A program made the position numbers and the translations under genes. This document shows positions 1 through 9,195 of a stretch of 64,000 nucleotides of DNA, one piece after another. Under the pieces are notes generated by a model that was not told the origin of the DNA, did not search any database, and was given only the letters and a program-made list of their open reading frames with translations. The stretch is taken from NCBI GenBank assembly GCA_020348445.1, contig CP070751.1, positions 125,906-189,905 of the forward strand, in the 5' to 3' direction. How positions within the stretch are numbered: the stretch's first letter is position 1; every line of letters starts with the position of its first letter. This DNA is from Thermoplasmata archaeon (GTDB lineage: Archaea > Thermoplasmatota > Thermoplasmata > GCA-020350865).

Positions 1-3000
1 AGACGGATTGGGTCCTGCATCGTATGCGAAGTTACCATCTCCAAATGTCCAATTGTAGAATTCGATTACGCCCGAGTTGTCTGAAGAAAGAGAGCCGTCA
101 AAAAGATAGGCTGTATCGTTGTTAACAGAATCATCGGGCCCGGCATTTGCCAAAGGATCTGTTACGTCCAAAACTCTGATTGTCACGGTATCAGTTGTCC
201 AATAGTCTGATACATCGGTGACTTTCAATGTCGCGATGTAAACACCTGGTTCCGAATATACATGAGATGGACTCACACCCAGATAGTCGGGAGTTACCCA
301 ATCCACTCCGTCGCTTGCATCTATGTCCCATGCATAGGTGGCGATGCCCACATTGTCATCCGAGCCAGAGCCATCGAAGGTGTGAGATGTATCCTCATCT
401 ACAGTTGCATCGTCCCCTGCATGTGCAGTTGGAGGAGTCACGTCAAGGACAGTTATGGACAATGTGTCTGTGTCCGAGTTCCCTTCAGCATCTGTTACGT
501 TCAAGGTTACAATGTATGTGTTGGGTGTCATGTATGTGTAAATCGGATTCGGTCCTGTCCGATCAGGTGTCGCCCAATCCAATCCATCACTTGCATTCAT
601 ATCCCACGCATAGTTGAAGATTCCAACATTATCTGAGGAAGCAGAGCCGTCAAAGACAACAGGTGAACCCTCATCTGTAACATTATCAGGGCCTGCATCT
701 GCAGATGGAAATGTGATATCAATAACAGTTATCCACACGGTATCTATACCCGAATTTCCTGATAAATCCGTTACATTCAATGTAACTATATACACATCAG
801 GCTGAGCATATTCATGGGAAGGTGAAGGATCGGTTCCATTGGAATAATTTCCATCTCCAAAGTCCCAGTTGTAGAATGCAATAGAACCCGAGTTGTCGTA
901 AGAAAGAGTACCATCGAAAGTATAAGATGTATCTTCATCTACTGAATCATTTGGTCCTGCATCTGCCATAGGGGAGGTGACGTCAAATACAGTCACATTG
1001 AGAATGTCCATACCCCATCCTCCATCTGCGTCAATCACCCTCAGTGTGACCACATAATCCCCAGGTGTATCATAAGTCCAATTTACTTCCATGCCCATTT
1101 TATCTGGAGAGCCCCAGTCCAAGCCATCTGAATCATCAATATCCCACAAATAATCGGTAATCCCAAAATCGTCCCAAGAGAGGGAGCCGTTGAATACTAT
1201 GGGCAAATCCTCGTCTGTAGAATCGTCAAGCCCAGCATTAGCAATTGGGGGAAGGGAATCTGTCACCGTTATATTTACTATATCGGTGGCCCAGTTTCCA
1301 TTGGCATCTGTGCATTTAAGTGTGGCAGTATAAAGACCAGAAAATGTGTATATATGGGTAGGGGTGATATTTGTACCGTTGTCATAGAATCCGTCGCCAA
1401 AACTCCAGTTGTACCATACTATACCCACATTGTCCCATGAGCCTGAACCGTCGAACATGTAAAGTGTGTTCTTCATTATGGAGCCGTCTAAACCTGCATC
1501 TACATGGGGTGGCTCGTTGTCCTTTACAGTGATTTGGACTACATCCGTATCTGTTATAGTGTCAGTATCAGTGATTCTCAAAGTCACATTATAGACACCA
1601 GGTATTGTATATGTATATGAAGGTGATATTCCAGTCAAATCAGGGGGGCTGAAGTTCACACCATCACTATCGTCTATGTCCCATTCATAGATTGTTATGC
1701 CCTCAAAATCCCAAGAACCTGATCCATTGAAGTTGTAGGGTGTTCCTGCTGAGGCTGTATCATCAGGCCCGGCATCAGCTATGGGTAGATTGTTCTGGAC
1801 ACTGACAAGGACTGCAGAAAGCCAATTGCTGAAACCGCCGTTTGTATCCTCAAATCTCACCCTGAATTCATAAGGTCCTTCTGGTGCGCTGGCATCGGGT
1901 GTGAAATTCACCTGCCAGAATCCAGATGGAGCTGTGCCTATATATGTCTGAGTTCCGAGATAAGTTGTATTCCATACTGAGGTACCAGGCTCTTTGTACT
2001 GGAAGTATGGGATCAAATCCTCTTCACTGTCCTCAGGATCTGAGCCGTTGGCTGTTATGTTCACCACCTGGCCACGGTAGATATCCAAGGCAGTGGAGTC
2101 GATTTCATCGGCAGTGGGCGGTCCCGACAGGTAAATTATGACCTCCCTGCTCATATTCATTGTGGCATCTCCAGAGCCGAATGCTGTGCCGTTTTCTGCA
2201 TCTATATGATGAGGAGTATAGTAAGTTGTTCCACCTGCGGTCCTGTTGAATTCCTTAACCTCCAGCCATCTAATCCAACCGTTGTTTCCCACGCCAGTAC
2301 TAAGAGGTTGAGGAACTGGAGGATCAGGATTTCCGTACCAATCGTCTATCCACACATCTGCATTGTCCACACCACCTCCCATTTGCATGATTCTTACGTG
2401 GAGGTAATTTTTCACATCTAAAAACGAATCAGCGTCTTCAACCACTGCTGAAGTTGTAGAATTATCGAAGGTGGTGTTGAGGAAAAAGACTGAGGGTGGA
2501 TTACCGTAATTATCTTCGACTCTGACATCAACATCCCCTGGATTGGAGCTTTTTTCAAGGGTGCAATTTGTGATATATACATTATCGGTTGCTTCAACCC
2601 AGATATTTCTGTCATTTCTTGCTATTAAGCCACCGTCAATCAGTATCTGGCTCACCACTTCCAGATAGTACCCAGAGCCTGTATTGGCACTGTTGTGATT
2701 GTCTCTAACCTCGTTATCATAACAATAGATAAGACCAAGGGCCCACCACGAACCCACTGCGAAATGGATTCCATGCCCATCTGACGACCCTCCTCCATTG
2801 TCATAGACTACATTATCATAGACATATATGTTGTGGACCGCCGTAGCTCCAAAAATGGTATCCACGCCGAACAACCTAATTCCATCCACATTGTTGGAAT
2901 AGATTTCATTATCGTAAATAAAGATGTACCGGACAGCTGAGGGACCATTTCTTCCTTGAAGCCAGATACCGTTTTCGTTGTTCAATATTTCATTCTCATG

Positions 3001-3912
3001 GATATCGCACAATAGAACATTGACATCTGATATATCCCCATTTATGAAGACACCCAAATTATGATTGTCTATTGTGTTGTTGAATACATCATGCATTATC
3101 CCGCCATCGAGGGTGATTCCATAGGCATTTGGACTATCGATAACGTCATTGTAGGAGATATTGAGATAGGTACTGGCATAGAAATACATGCTGAAGTTCT
3201 GAATGTTTGATACCGTGTTGTCCATAAAATAGCAGTATGTGACATTATTCGTATACACCCCGATATTGTCGATTTTTTCTATTACATTGTTTTGAACTGT
3301 TACATTATTGGTATCCCTAACAATTATACCTCGATAGCAATCTGCAATATGATTTCCCTCGATCAATGAATACTCAGAAGCGATCATAAGACCCAAATCC
3401 CGCCAATAAGTGCCTGCGGAATATCCGCAGTAATGCAACTCGCTGTTTCTCATCTCGAATGTTGAGCTTGCACCGTAAACACCGAAGCTATACCTTAAAT
3501 TAGGATCCCAACTCGTAATGTTCGAGGCGTCATCTTTGGTTAACGGATCAAGGTCAGTATCCCGTATAATGAAAGTTCCGCCATTTTGAACCACGATTGC
3601 GAACTCACCATCGGAAGATACATTGATTTTTAATGTCACATTTATCAATGTTAAAGAGCCTGTGCCATCAACAGTCAAGTCTCCGTTAACGATAATAGTC
3701 TTGTCCTGATGAACGATAGTGTCGCCATCAACTATATCCCAAGAACCGTTGGTGTTCCATATATTATCCCCAGCTATGGGATCCATTCCAGTTCCGCCAT
3801 CCCAAGGCTCATTTGTCTCGGCCTCGGAAGGTGAGGGTATATTTACTATCCCAGCAAACAAGGCTGATATCAGTAGCAAACAAAGTATAGGGTTTGTGAT
3901 TGTCCTTTTCAT
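1..3912 (-). CDS. Secreted beta-helix/PKD-repeat surface protein (C-terminus beyond the window)
   Basis: The frame is open at the left edge, so 1304 codons are visible and the end is missing. It starts at the ATG at 3910-3912. Residues 1-31 are a signal peptide (basic MKRT, hydrophobic core, ending PSEA). Residues about 60-580 are right-handed parallel beta-helix repeats of the NosD/DUF1565 kind, rich in short N-V-Y-D-N rungs. Residues about 590-700 are an Ig-like segment. From about residue 705 (position 1800) seven PKD-like units of 87-93 residues follow, each opening with ADAG-type sequence. They come in two kinds: one with YNW(T/S/D)FGDG and one with WDIDxSDG. Such proteins are exported and act at the cell surface; the ligand cannot be read from sequence. 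The long plus-strand frames over this gene are shadows. Confidence 0.9.
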   Translation of the reverse strand, partial: MKRTITNPILCLLLISALFAGIVNIPSPSEAETNEPWDGGTGMDPIAGDNIWNTNGSWDIVDGDTIVHQDKTIIVNGDLTVDGTGSLTLINVTLKINVSSDGEFAIVVQNGGTFIIRDTDLDPLTKDDASNITSWDPNLRYSFGVYGASSTFEMRNSELHYCGYSAGTYWRDLGLMIASEYSLIEGNHIADCYRGIIVRDTNNVTVQNNVIEKIDNIGVYTNNVTYCYFMDNTVSNIQNFSMYFYASTYLNISYNDVIDSPNAYGITLDGGIMHDVFNNTIDNHNLGVFINGDISDVNVLLCDIHENEILNNENGIWLQGRNGPSAVRYIFIYDNEIYSNNVDGIRLFGVDTIFGATAVHNIYVYDNVVYDNGGGSSDGHGIHFAVGSWWALGLIYCYDNEVRDNHNSANTGSGYYLEVVSQILIDGGLIARNDRNIWVEATDNVYITNCTLEKSSNPGDVDVRVEDNYGNPPSVFFLNTTFDNSTTSAVVEDADSFLDVKNYLHVRIMQMGGGVDNADVWIDDWYGNPDPPVPQPLSTGVGNNGWIRWLEVKEFNRTAGGTTYYTPHHIDAENGTAFGSGDATMNMSREVIIYLSGPPTADEIDSTALDIYRGQVVNITANGSDPEDSEEDLIPYFQYKEPGTSVWNTTYLGTQTYIGTAPSGFWQVNFTPDASAPEGPYEFRVRFEDTNGGFSNWLSAVLVSVQNNLPIADAGPDDTASAGTPYNFNGSGSWDFEGITIYEWDIDDSDGVNFSPPDLTGISPSYTYTIPGVYNVTLRITDTDTITDTDVVQITVKDNEPPHVDAGLDGSIMKNTLYMFDGSGSWDNVGIVWYNWSFGDGFYDNGTNITPTHIYTFSGLYTATLKCTDANGNWATDIVNITVTDSLPPIANAGLDDSTDEDLPIVFNGSLSWDDFGITDYLWDIDDSDGLDWGSPDKMGMEVNWTYDTPGDYVVTLRVIDADGGWGMDILNVTVFDVTSPMADAGPNDSVDEDTSYTFDGTLSYDNSGSIAFYNWDFGDGNYSNGTDPSPSHEYAQPDVYIVTLNVTDLSGNSGIDTVWITVIDITFPSADAGPDNVTDEGSPVVFDGSASSDNVGIFNYAWDMNASDGLDWATPDRTGPNPIYTYMTPNTYIVTLNVTDAEGNSDTDTLSITVLDVTPPTAHAGDDATVDEDTSHTFDGSGSDDNVGIATYAWDIDASDGVDWVTPDYLGVSPSHVYSEPGVYIATLKVTDVSDYWTTDTVTIRVLDVTDPLANAGPDDSVNNDTAYLFDGSLSSDNSGVIEFYNWTFGDGNFAYDAGPNPS

Positions 3913-4054
3913 ATCCAATCCCCTAAAGCAAATGAAATGGGGGGTATAAGAAACCTTTGATTATGGGATAACTTCTAGATAATCGAAAGTAAAGGGCAAA
4001 TCCCCCAAATTGTCCGTTCTATCGTACAATGCGAAATTGCGGGTTTTGTTAAAA

Positions 4055-4064
4055 CTTTAAATAG
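4055..4064 (+). promoter_or_regulatory. Likely TATA box of the pilin-like gene pair
   Basis: CTTTAAATAG lies about 65 nt upstream of the TTG start at 4124, which predicts transcription from about 4083-4088. A small GC inverted repeat (AGCGG/CCGCT) sits in the leader just before the ribosome binding site. Assigned by eye. Confidence 0.4.
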
Positions 4065-4123
4065 AAAGGAGTTGATTCTACGTTTACTTTAGCAAGCGGA
4101 AAAATCCCGCTGGGGGAGGACAT

Positions 4124-4648
4124 TTGAAAGATTATACCTCACTATGCAGAATTGATAAAGACCAAAATGGAGTGGAGGGGATACCACTAAAACTGATCAT
4201 AGTACTTGTTATTTTGGCCATCACGCTTCCCTTAATATGGAAGGGGCTGGAAAGTTATGACCGCTCACAAACCGAAAGCAATTTGATTTCTGAGATCGAG
4301 TTCTTATCAATCAATATAAAACAGGTATATCTCAACGGAATGGGCAACGCCGTCGATGTAAATGTGGATTTCGCAAATGGTATGATGACGAAGATCGATT
4401 GGGTAAAAATCGGCGACTCCATTCAAGGTATATGGTCCAGCATTCAATACAAGCTCAGTTATAAAAGCAGTGATTATGTCCTAATCAAAGACCCTAACAT
4501 CCCCTTCGGGAACATAAGCAACAGCGTATTCGGACCTCTGAGGGTTGCATCAGGCAAGCATACCATCCATCTTGAATGTAAAGAGGGTATCGATTTCGAT
4601 TCTGATGGCACCGAGGATATGTACGTCGAAGTTTCCAGGGTGGAGTGA
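4124..4648 (+). CDS. Pilin-like secreted protein with N-terminal hydrophobic helix
   Basis: The protein has 174 residues. The start is a TTG at 4124, chosen because a strong ribosome binding site (GGGGGAGGA, 4112-4120) precedes it and no ATG does. A short polar N-terminus (KDQNGVEG) leads into one hydrophobic helix (about residues 20-39, IPLKLIIVLVILAITLP), followed by an extracytoplasmic beta-rich domain. This is the layout of archaeal type IV pilins and minor pilins processed by a prepilin peptidase, but the exact cleavage site is not clear and no family was recognised. The stop overlaps the next start (GTGA), so the two are probably translated together. The gene is divergent from the beta-helix/PKD protein. 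Confidence 0.7.
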   Translation: MKDYTSLCRIDKDQNGVEGIPLKLIIVLVILAITLPLIWKGLESYDRSQTESNLISEIEFLSINIKQVYLNGMGNAVDVNVDFANGMMTKIDWVKIGDSIQGIWSSIQYKLSYKSSDYVLIKDPNIPFGNISNSVFGPLRVASGKHTIHLECKEGIDFDSDGTEDMYVEVSRVE

Positions 4649-5142
4649 GATTGTTCGATTTCTTAACCTCGAAATTGGCAATGATGATTGCAGCGATTAT
4701 CATACTGGTTTCAGTTCTTGGAATTTATGCTTTCCAAAGAGAGCAGGCAAAGGATCTAGAGCTCAATAATATAGCAGATAGGATATCTGGGACCATCGAT
4801 AACTTCAACTCACTTTCTGGTGAGTCAAAGATCAATGTCACATTCGAAAGGGGAAAGGAAGGGACCTATGTCAAACCCACTGTAAATGGAGAAAGATATG
4901 AAATAGTGATCACTCGAATTAAGGTCTTCGTAACATTGGAGGAAAGAAGAGCCGTAAGCAACCTCATTGCTCCCATACATCTTTGGGCTCCCCAGTCAAA
5001 TATCTACAATCAATGGCAAATCGAGGAAAATGATGGTGATCACAAAATCCTGGAATTTATGTCTGGAGAGGATTTTAAAGTCGAAAGAAAATTACTGGAG
5101 ATAGACCAAGAAAATGAGTACAGGACCTTTGTTTATGTTTGA
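4645..5142 (+). CDS. Pilin-like or membrane-anchored protein, partner of the preceding gene
   Basis: The protein has 165 residues, starting at a GTG (4645) that overlaps the upstream TGA by four bases; a TTG at 4651 is an alternative. A hydrophobic helix (about residues 11-28, LAMMIAAIIILVSVLGIY) comes almost at once, then an extracytoplasmic domain rich in beta strands and charged residues. Its size, layout and coupling match the upstream gene, which suggests that the pair forms a small surface filament or complex. That is inference; no known family was recognised. Confidence 0.65.
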   Translation: MRLFDFLTSKLAMMIAAIIILVSVLGIYAFQREQAKDLELNNIADRISGTIDNFNSLSGESKINVTFERGKEGTYVKPTVNGERYEIVITRIKVFVTLEERRAVSNLIAPIHLWAPQSNIYNQWQIEENDGDHKILEFMSGEDFKVERKLLEIDQENEYRTFVYV

Positions 5143-5168
5143 ATTTTTTAATGATTGGCGTTTTTTAT

Positions 5169-6893
5169 TTACATCTCATCTGGTGCTTCAATCCCCAAGC
5201 AGAAAAGCGAATTCTTGAGCACAATCCTCCCCGCGTCCACCAATGCCAGTCTCATCTTCCTGAGGGCGTCATCCTCACATGCAAGAACAGGGCAGTCCCT
5301 GTAGAACTGGTTGAAAATGGTTGCGCAAGCGTATGCGTGTGCCGCCATGGTGTGCGGGCTTCTTCTTTCTGCACATTCTTTAACTGTCTCGGGAAATGAT
5401 GCCATCTCTTTTACAAGGGAAATCTCTGAAGGGTGCTCAGAAAGGGTGGGATCATAATTTTCATAACCCTCAATCCCTGCCTCTTTGGCCTTCCTTAAAA
5501 TGCTGCTCGCCCTTGCATGGGAGTACTGTATAAAAGGAGCGCTTGCTCCCTCGAAGTTCAAAGCGTCCTCCCATTTAAATACTATCTTCTTTTCAGCCTG
5601 GACCCTCGCTATATTGAACCTTATGGCGCCGATTGCGACTTTCTCGGCAATTTCCCTGACTTTCTCCTCAGAAAGTTCCTCTCTGCGCTTTTTTACCTCG
5701 GCTTTTGCTCTTTCTATTGCCTCATCAATAAGATCCTCGACAAAGACAACCTTGCCTTTTCTTGTGGACATCCTCCCTTCGGGAAGCGAGACAAAGGAAT
5801 AGAATATTACCTCAGGCGCCTTCTCTAAACCCATGATCTTCAGCCCCACTGCCACATACTCGGACTCCAGTTTATGATCCTCGCCTAGGATATTGATGGC
5901 ATCATCGCAGTGCTCATACTTCCAAAGATGATAGGCTATGTCCCTTGTTGCATACAATGAAGTGCCATCGCTTCTTTGGAAAAAGAACTTTCCTTCTTCT
6001 TTTCTTTCTCGAAACGGCATTAAATCAATAAAATACGCGCCCTCCTCCTCATCGCAATGCTGACTTTCTTTTAGGCCTGCAATTACCTTGTCAACACTAC
6101 CGTCAAGCACGAATTGCGATTCATAGACATACTTGTCCACAGCCACATTTATCCTGGAAAGTGAAAGAAAGATATCCTCATCCATGACCCTCGCACATGC
6201 CGATCTTACCTTGTCAGTAATCTCAGGCTCACCTTTCTCCAGCTTCTTTAGCCAATCGTCTCTTGTAGTCTCCATCTCCTTATTCTCGGAAACTGCCTTG
6301 CTTGCATACTGATACGGTCCCAGGGAATCGTCATCAGCAGGCCTTTTATCCCATATCTCTATTCCATAAGCCAGGGTAACTGCTTGCTTTCCCATGTCGT
6401 CCACATAGTACTGGGTTTCCACCGTAAATCCAGCTTTTCTTAATATTCTAGCAAGGGAGTCACCAATAATTGGGTTCCTCGCCCTTCCAATGTGGAGTTT
6501 GTCAGTAGGATTGGCGCTTGTGTGCTCTAAAATTATTTTTCTATCAACTTGCGGCAAACACCCATAATCATCCCCCAACTCCAAAACACCTTTTAACGTC
6601 ATCTCAGCCAATTTTTTCGAATTGAAATGGAAGTTAACGTATGGACCCGAGCTTTCGCATTTCTCAATTATTTCCCCGAAAGATATTTTATCGGCAATTT
6701 CCTCTGCAATCTTCTGGGGGGTCTTCTTTGCAAGGGGGGCCAAAGAAAAGCATGAAAAGGCGATATCCCCGAGGTTCTCAGGGGGAGTATCCAAGGTGAT
6801 TTTTACATCATCATAACCTAAACCCGCAAGTACCTTAGCAAGGGAGGTCATAACCTCTTCTTTGCATATCCCCAACGGGTTTAGGGTTCTCAT
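5169..6893 (-). CDS. argS: Arginyl-tRNA synthetase
   Basis: ArgS charges tRNA-Arg with arginine using ATP. The 574 residues cover the full class I enzyme: an N-terminal Add-1-type domain (residues 1-110), the HIGH signature as HIGR (134-137) after the typical EHTSANPT lead-in, the KMSKS equivalent as RMSTRKG (374-380), and an alpha-helical DALR anticodon-binding domain (about 455-574). The ATG at 6893 is preceded by GAGG; an internal Met15 is a weaker alternative. It is followed on the same strand by nothing related and preceded by prf1, so two translation genes sit side by side. Confidence 0.96.
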   Translation of the reverse strand: MRTLNPLGICKEEVMTSLAKVLAGLGYDDVKITLDTPPENLGDIAFSCFSLAPLAKKTPQKIAEEIADKISFGEIIEKCESSGPYVNFHFNSKKLAEMTLKGVLELGDDYGCLPQVDRKIILEHTSANPTDKLHIGRARNPIIGDSLARILRKAGFTVETQYYVDDMGKQAVTLAYGIEIWDKRPADDDSLGPYQYASKAVSENKEMETTRDDWLKKLEKGEPEITDKVRSACARVMDEDIFLSLSRINVAVDKYVYESQFVLDGSVDKVIAGLKESQHCDEEEGAYFIDLMPFRERKEEGKFFFQRSDGTSLYATRDIAYHLWKYEHCDDAINILGEDHKLESEYVAVGLKIMGLEKAPEVIFYSFVSLPEGRMSTRKGKVVFVEDLIDEAIERAKAEVKKRREELSEEKVREIAEKVAIGAIRFNIARVQAEKKIVFKWEDALNFEGASAPFIQYSHARASSILRKAKEAGIEGYENYDPTLSEHPSEISLVKEMASFPETVKECAERRSPHTMAAHAYACATIFNQFYRDCPVLACEDDALRKMRLALVDAGRIVLKNSLFCLGIEAPDEM

Positions 6894-6939
6894 GTCCTCA
6901 CATTCAAATTATTTACGACTTTCTTATTTAAAATTTACC

Positions 6940-8175
6940 TTAAGTCATCTCCACTCTATATCTGGTTACCCCTCCAAGACCGCCGAATGCCCTAAGGAAC
7001 ATCTCTCCTTCCTCGGAATCTGAGGAGATCAACTCAACGTTGGTGCCGTAGGTCTCTGCGACCTTGATCAGTTCTTCAATAATATCTGAATTCTCCATCA
7101 CATTCAGGGAGGATTGACAATTTGGGCAGTCTTCTGATGTTACATGCTCCTCTGATGTGGTTTTTTCCTCCAGATAACCACATCTTTGACATGATACTTT
7201 TATTCTTCTTTTTCTCATGGCTTCAGAGACCAGCAAGGTATCTATTGCACCCAGTTTAAGGGCATTTAAAACCTCCTCCTCACCGTAAACAGCCAAACCT
7301 CCGTCAGGTTTTCTTATTTCGTCGATAAATCTTTTGAGCAGGTTCTTTTCTTTCATGAGTTCGATTCCTGACAATCTTTCCCTGGCCTTTTCTGTGAGCT
7401 CCTTTAGACCATACTCGTCGGTATAACCAGTGTCGAACGAGTCAACCACCTTCTTCTTAAGTTCATGATGTAGGTAATCCCGCTCCATGAAAAACACCTT
7501 GGTGGAGCCGGGGCCGCCTACCAATATTCCCTTCAAATCCTTTTCCTCTAAAAAGGAGTCGTTTGCCAGATCGCCAACCTTCTTGAAAAATTCATGGGCC
7601 GCAATCTCTATCAATCTTTCAAACCTCCTTTGGGATTGTCCTCCCCTTCCATGCTTGCTTGGAACAAGGGATTGAACGTTCTTTACAGTGATTATCCTCT
7701 TGCCCCTTAAAAAACCGATTGTGGCTTCGCTTCTGTCTATCACCAGAAGGCCGTAAACGTCCCTTTCTGCGAGCATATCCTCCAAGGGTTCGAGATAAAA
7801 CGATGAATCGCACCTGTAGAGGAATGTGTTTATCTTATCTGGAGGCTCTATGATATGACTTACCATATCAGTTTGATCCCCTGCTATGGCCGTGTGTCCC
7901 ACGAAGAACACCATGCCGTTCTCAGGTGGGCGTTTGAAGGCCTTCAGCCTGTTCATTATAGATTCGATTGCAGCCATCACGTTCTTTCTCGTGCTTTTGG
8001 ACTTTATATTTGAGGATTGGGAATACTCGTTGCGCAGGTATGAAACAACCTCATGAATCTGTCTGGTGGGCGGGATGTAAAGGGATATGAGCTCTGTAGC
8101 TCTTCCGGAATGCGAACTAAGCTCCTCGAGCTTTCGCCTGAATTCGTACCTTGCCAATGCTTCTTTTTCCACCAT
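6940..8175 (-). CDS. prf1: Peptide chain release factor aRF1
   Basis: aRF1 recognises all three stop codons and triggers release of the nascent protein. The NIKS stop-reading motif lies at residues 56-59 and the catalytic GGQ at 178-180 (KHGRGGQSQRR). The C-terminal domain keeps a CxxC pair of cysteines (CQRCGY, then CPNC). I use the ATG at 8175, which has GGAGA eight bases upstream, rather than a TTG 36 bases further out (8211), which has no ribosome binding site; the product is then 411 residues, normal for the family. Confidence 0.96.
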   Translation of the reverse strand: MVEKEALARYEFRRKLEELSSHSGRATELISLYIPPTRQIHEVVSYLRNEYSQSSNIKSKSTRKNVMAAIESIMNRLKAFKRPPENGMVFFVGHTAIAGDQTDMVSHIIEPPDKINTFLYRCDSSFYLEPLEDMLAERDVYGLLVIDRSEATIGFLRGKRIITVKNVQSLVPSKHGRGGQSQRRFERLIEIAAHEFFKKVGDLANDSFLEEKDLKGILVGGPGSTKVFFMERDYLHHELKKKVVDSFDTGYTDEYGLKELTEKARERLSGIELMKEKNLLKRFIDEIRKPDGGLAVYGEEEVLNALKLGAIDTLLVSEAMRKRRIKVSCQRCGYLEEKTTSEEHVTSEDCPNCQSSLNVMENSDIIEELIKVAETYGTNVELISSDSEEGEMFLRAFGGLGGVTRYRVEMT

Positions 8176-8380
8176 GTTCTTTTCTCCAAATTTCAATTTA
8201 GGCTTTCGCAAGGATATTATAATACAAAACCTATAACACCCTTAGCCCTTATGTATATTGTGGATTTAACGGCAATCATGAATGGGTTAATAAAGATTTG
8301 CTATTGGAAAAAGTAGAGCCAAATTCAGAATCCCTTCCATAATTATTATGGGCGGGTGGAGGGAGGTTGGTGGTGGGCAT

Positions 8381-8392
8381 CATATAAAAATA
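8381..8392 (+). promoter_or_regulatory. Likely TATA box of pyrH
   Basis: CATATAAAAATA is centred about 25 nt before the pyrH ATG at 8411, so the transcript would start at or within a few bases of the start codon. The 199-nt divergent gap to prf1 holds no gene. Confidence 0.45.
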
Positions 8393-8410
8393 GGGTATTG
8401 AGGCGATCTC

Positions 8411-9091
8411 ATGGATTCGGTTGTCATATCGATAGGAGGTTCTGTGCTAGTTCCCAACGAAAACGATGCTGATTATTTGAAAACGCTTGCTGGCCTTCTT
8501 TCGCGGATCTCCTCAATTCATAAATTATATATTGTCACTGGTGGGGGAAGAATTGCACGGTATTACATCACGTCAGGCAGGGTATTGGGTGCTTCTGAGA
8601 AAAATTTAGATGAGTTTGGTATCGAGGTGACGAGATTGAATGCCAGGCTATTGAGTACAGCTCTGGGCGATCTTGCCAATCCGAAACCTGCTTTGAATAT
8701 TGACGAGGCCACTGAACTAGGCAAAAACCATCAGATCGTGGTTATGGGGGGCACGGAACCCGGCCACACAACTGATGCCGTTTCCGCGATGCTGGCTGAT
8801 AAGATTGGTGCAGCAAGGCTAGTGAATGCAACTTCTGTGGATGGAGTTTATGACTCAGATCCCAAGAAAAACAAGGACGCGAAGAGGTTCAAAAGGGTGT
8901 CCCATGAAGAGCTGGTTGCCCTGACTTCCGAAATTAAAGGCATGGCAGGACCTACTGTGATATTTGATCCAAAAGGCTCTGAGATCATCAAAAACGCCAA
9001 AATTCCCCTCTATGTATGTCATGGAAGGGACTTAGGGGCATTAGAAAATGCTGTATTGGGTAAGGATTTCGACGGTACGATAGTGGATTGA
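8411..9091 (+). CDS. pyrH: UMP kinase, archaeal type
   Basis: It phosphorylates UMP to UDP in pyrimidine nucleotide synthesis. The 226-residue amino acid kinase fold shows the N-terminal glycine loop ISIGGSVL (6-13), the VTGGGRIARYY segment (42-52), and the nucleotide-binding region NATSVDGVYDSDPKKN. Length and the short N-terminus match archaeal UMP kinases rather than the bacterial form. It stands alone between prf1 (divergent) and the zinc-ribbon array. Confidence 0.93.
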   Translation: MDSVVISIGGSVLVPNENDADYLKTLAGLLSRISSIHKLYIVTGGGRIARYYITSGRVLGASEKNLDEFGIEVTRLNARLLSTALGDLANPKPALNIDEATELGKNHQIVVMGGTEPGHTTDAVSAMLADKIGAARLVNATSVDGVYDSDPKKNKDAKRFKRVSHEELVALTSEIKGMAGPTVIFDPKGSEIIKNAKIPLYVCHGRDLGALENAVLGKDFDGTIVD

Positions 9092-9138
9092 GGGTTAAAT
9101 TTTCAGAAATATTTTTCTTTGGGGATCCAAAATAAACA

Positions 9139-9150
9139 GGTATTTATATC
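9139..9150 (+). promoter_or_regulatory. Likely TATA box, first zinc-ribbon gene
   Basis: GGTATTTATATC lies about 50 nt before the ATG at 9196. The same kind of box recurs in front of most members of the array, which implies separate promoters rather than one operon. Confidence 0.45.
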
Positions 9151-9195
9151 ATTATTCTCATTTAACATCCAAAGTTGCAGAGAGGGGTAATATAT

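Noticed and set aside
228..805. Open plus-strand frames over the left end
   Set aside because: They lie opposite PKD repeats that read clearly on the minus strand; their products are rich in Cys, His and Met and have no family-like pattern.
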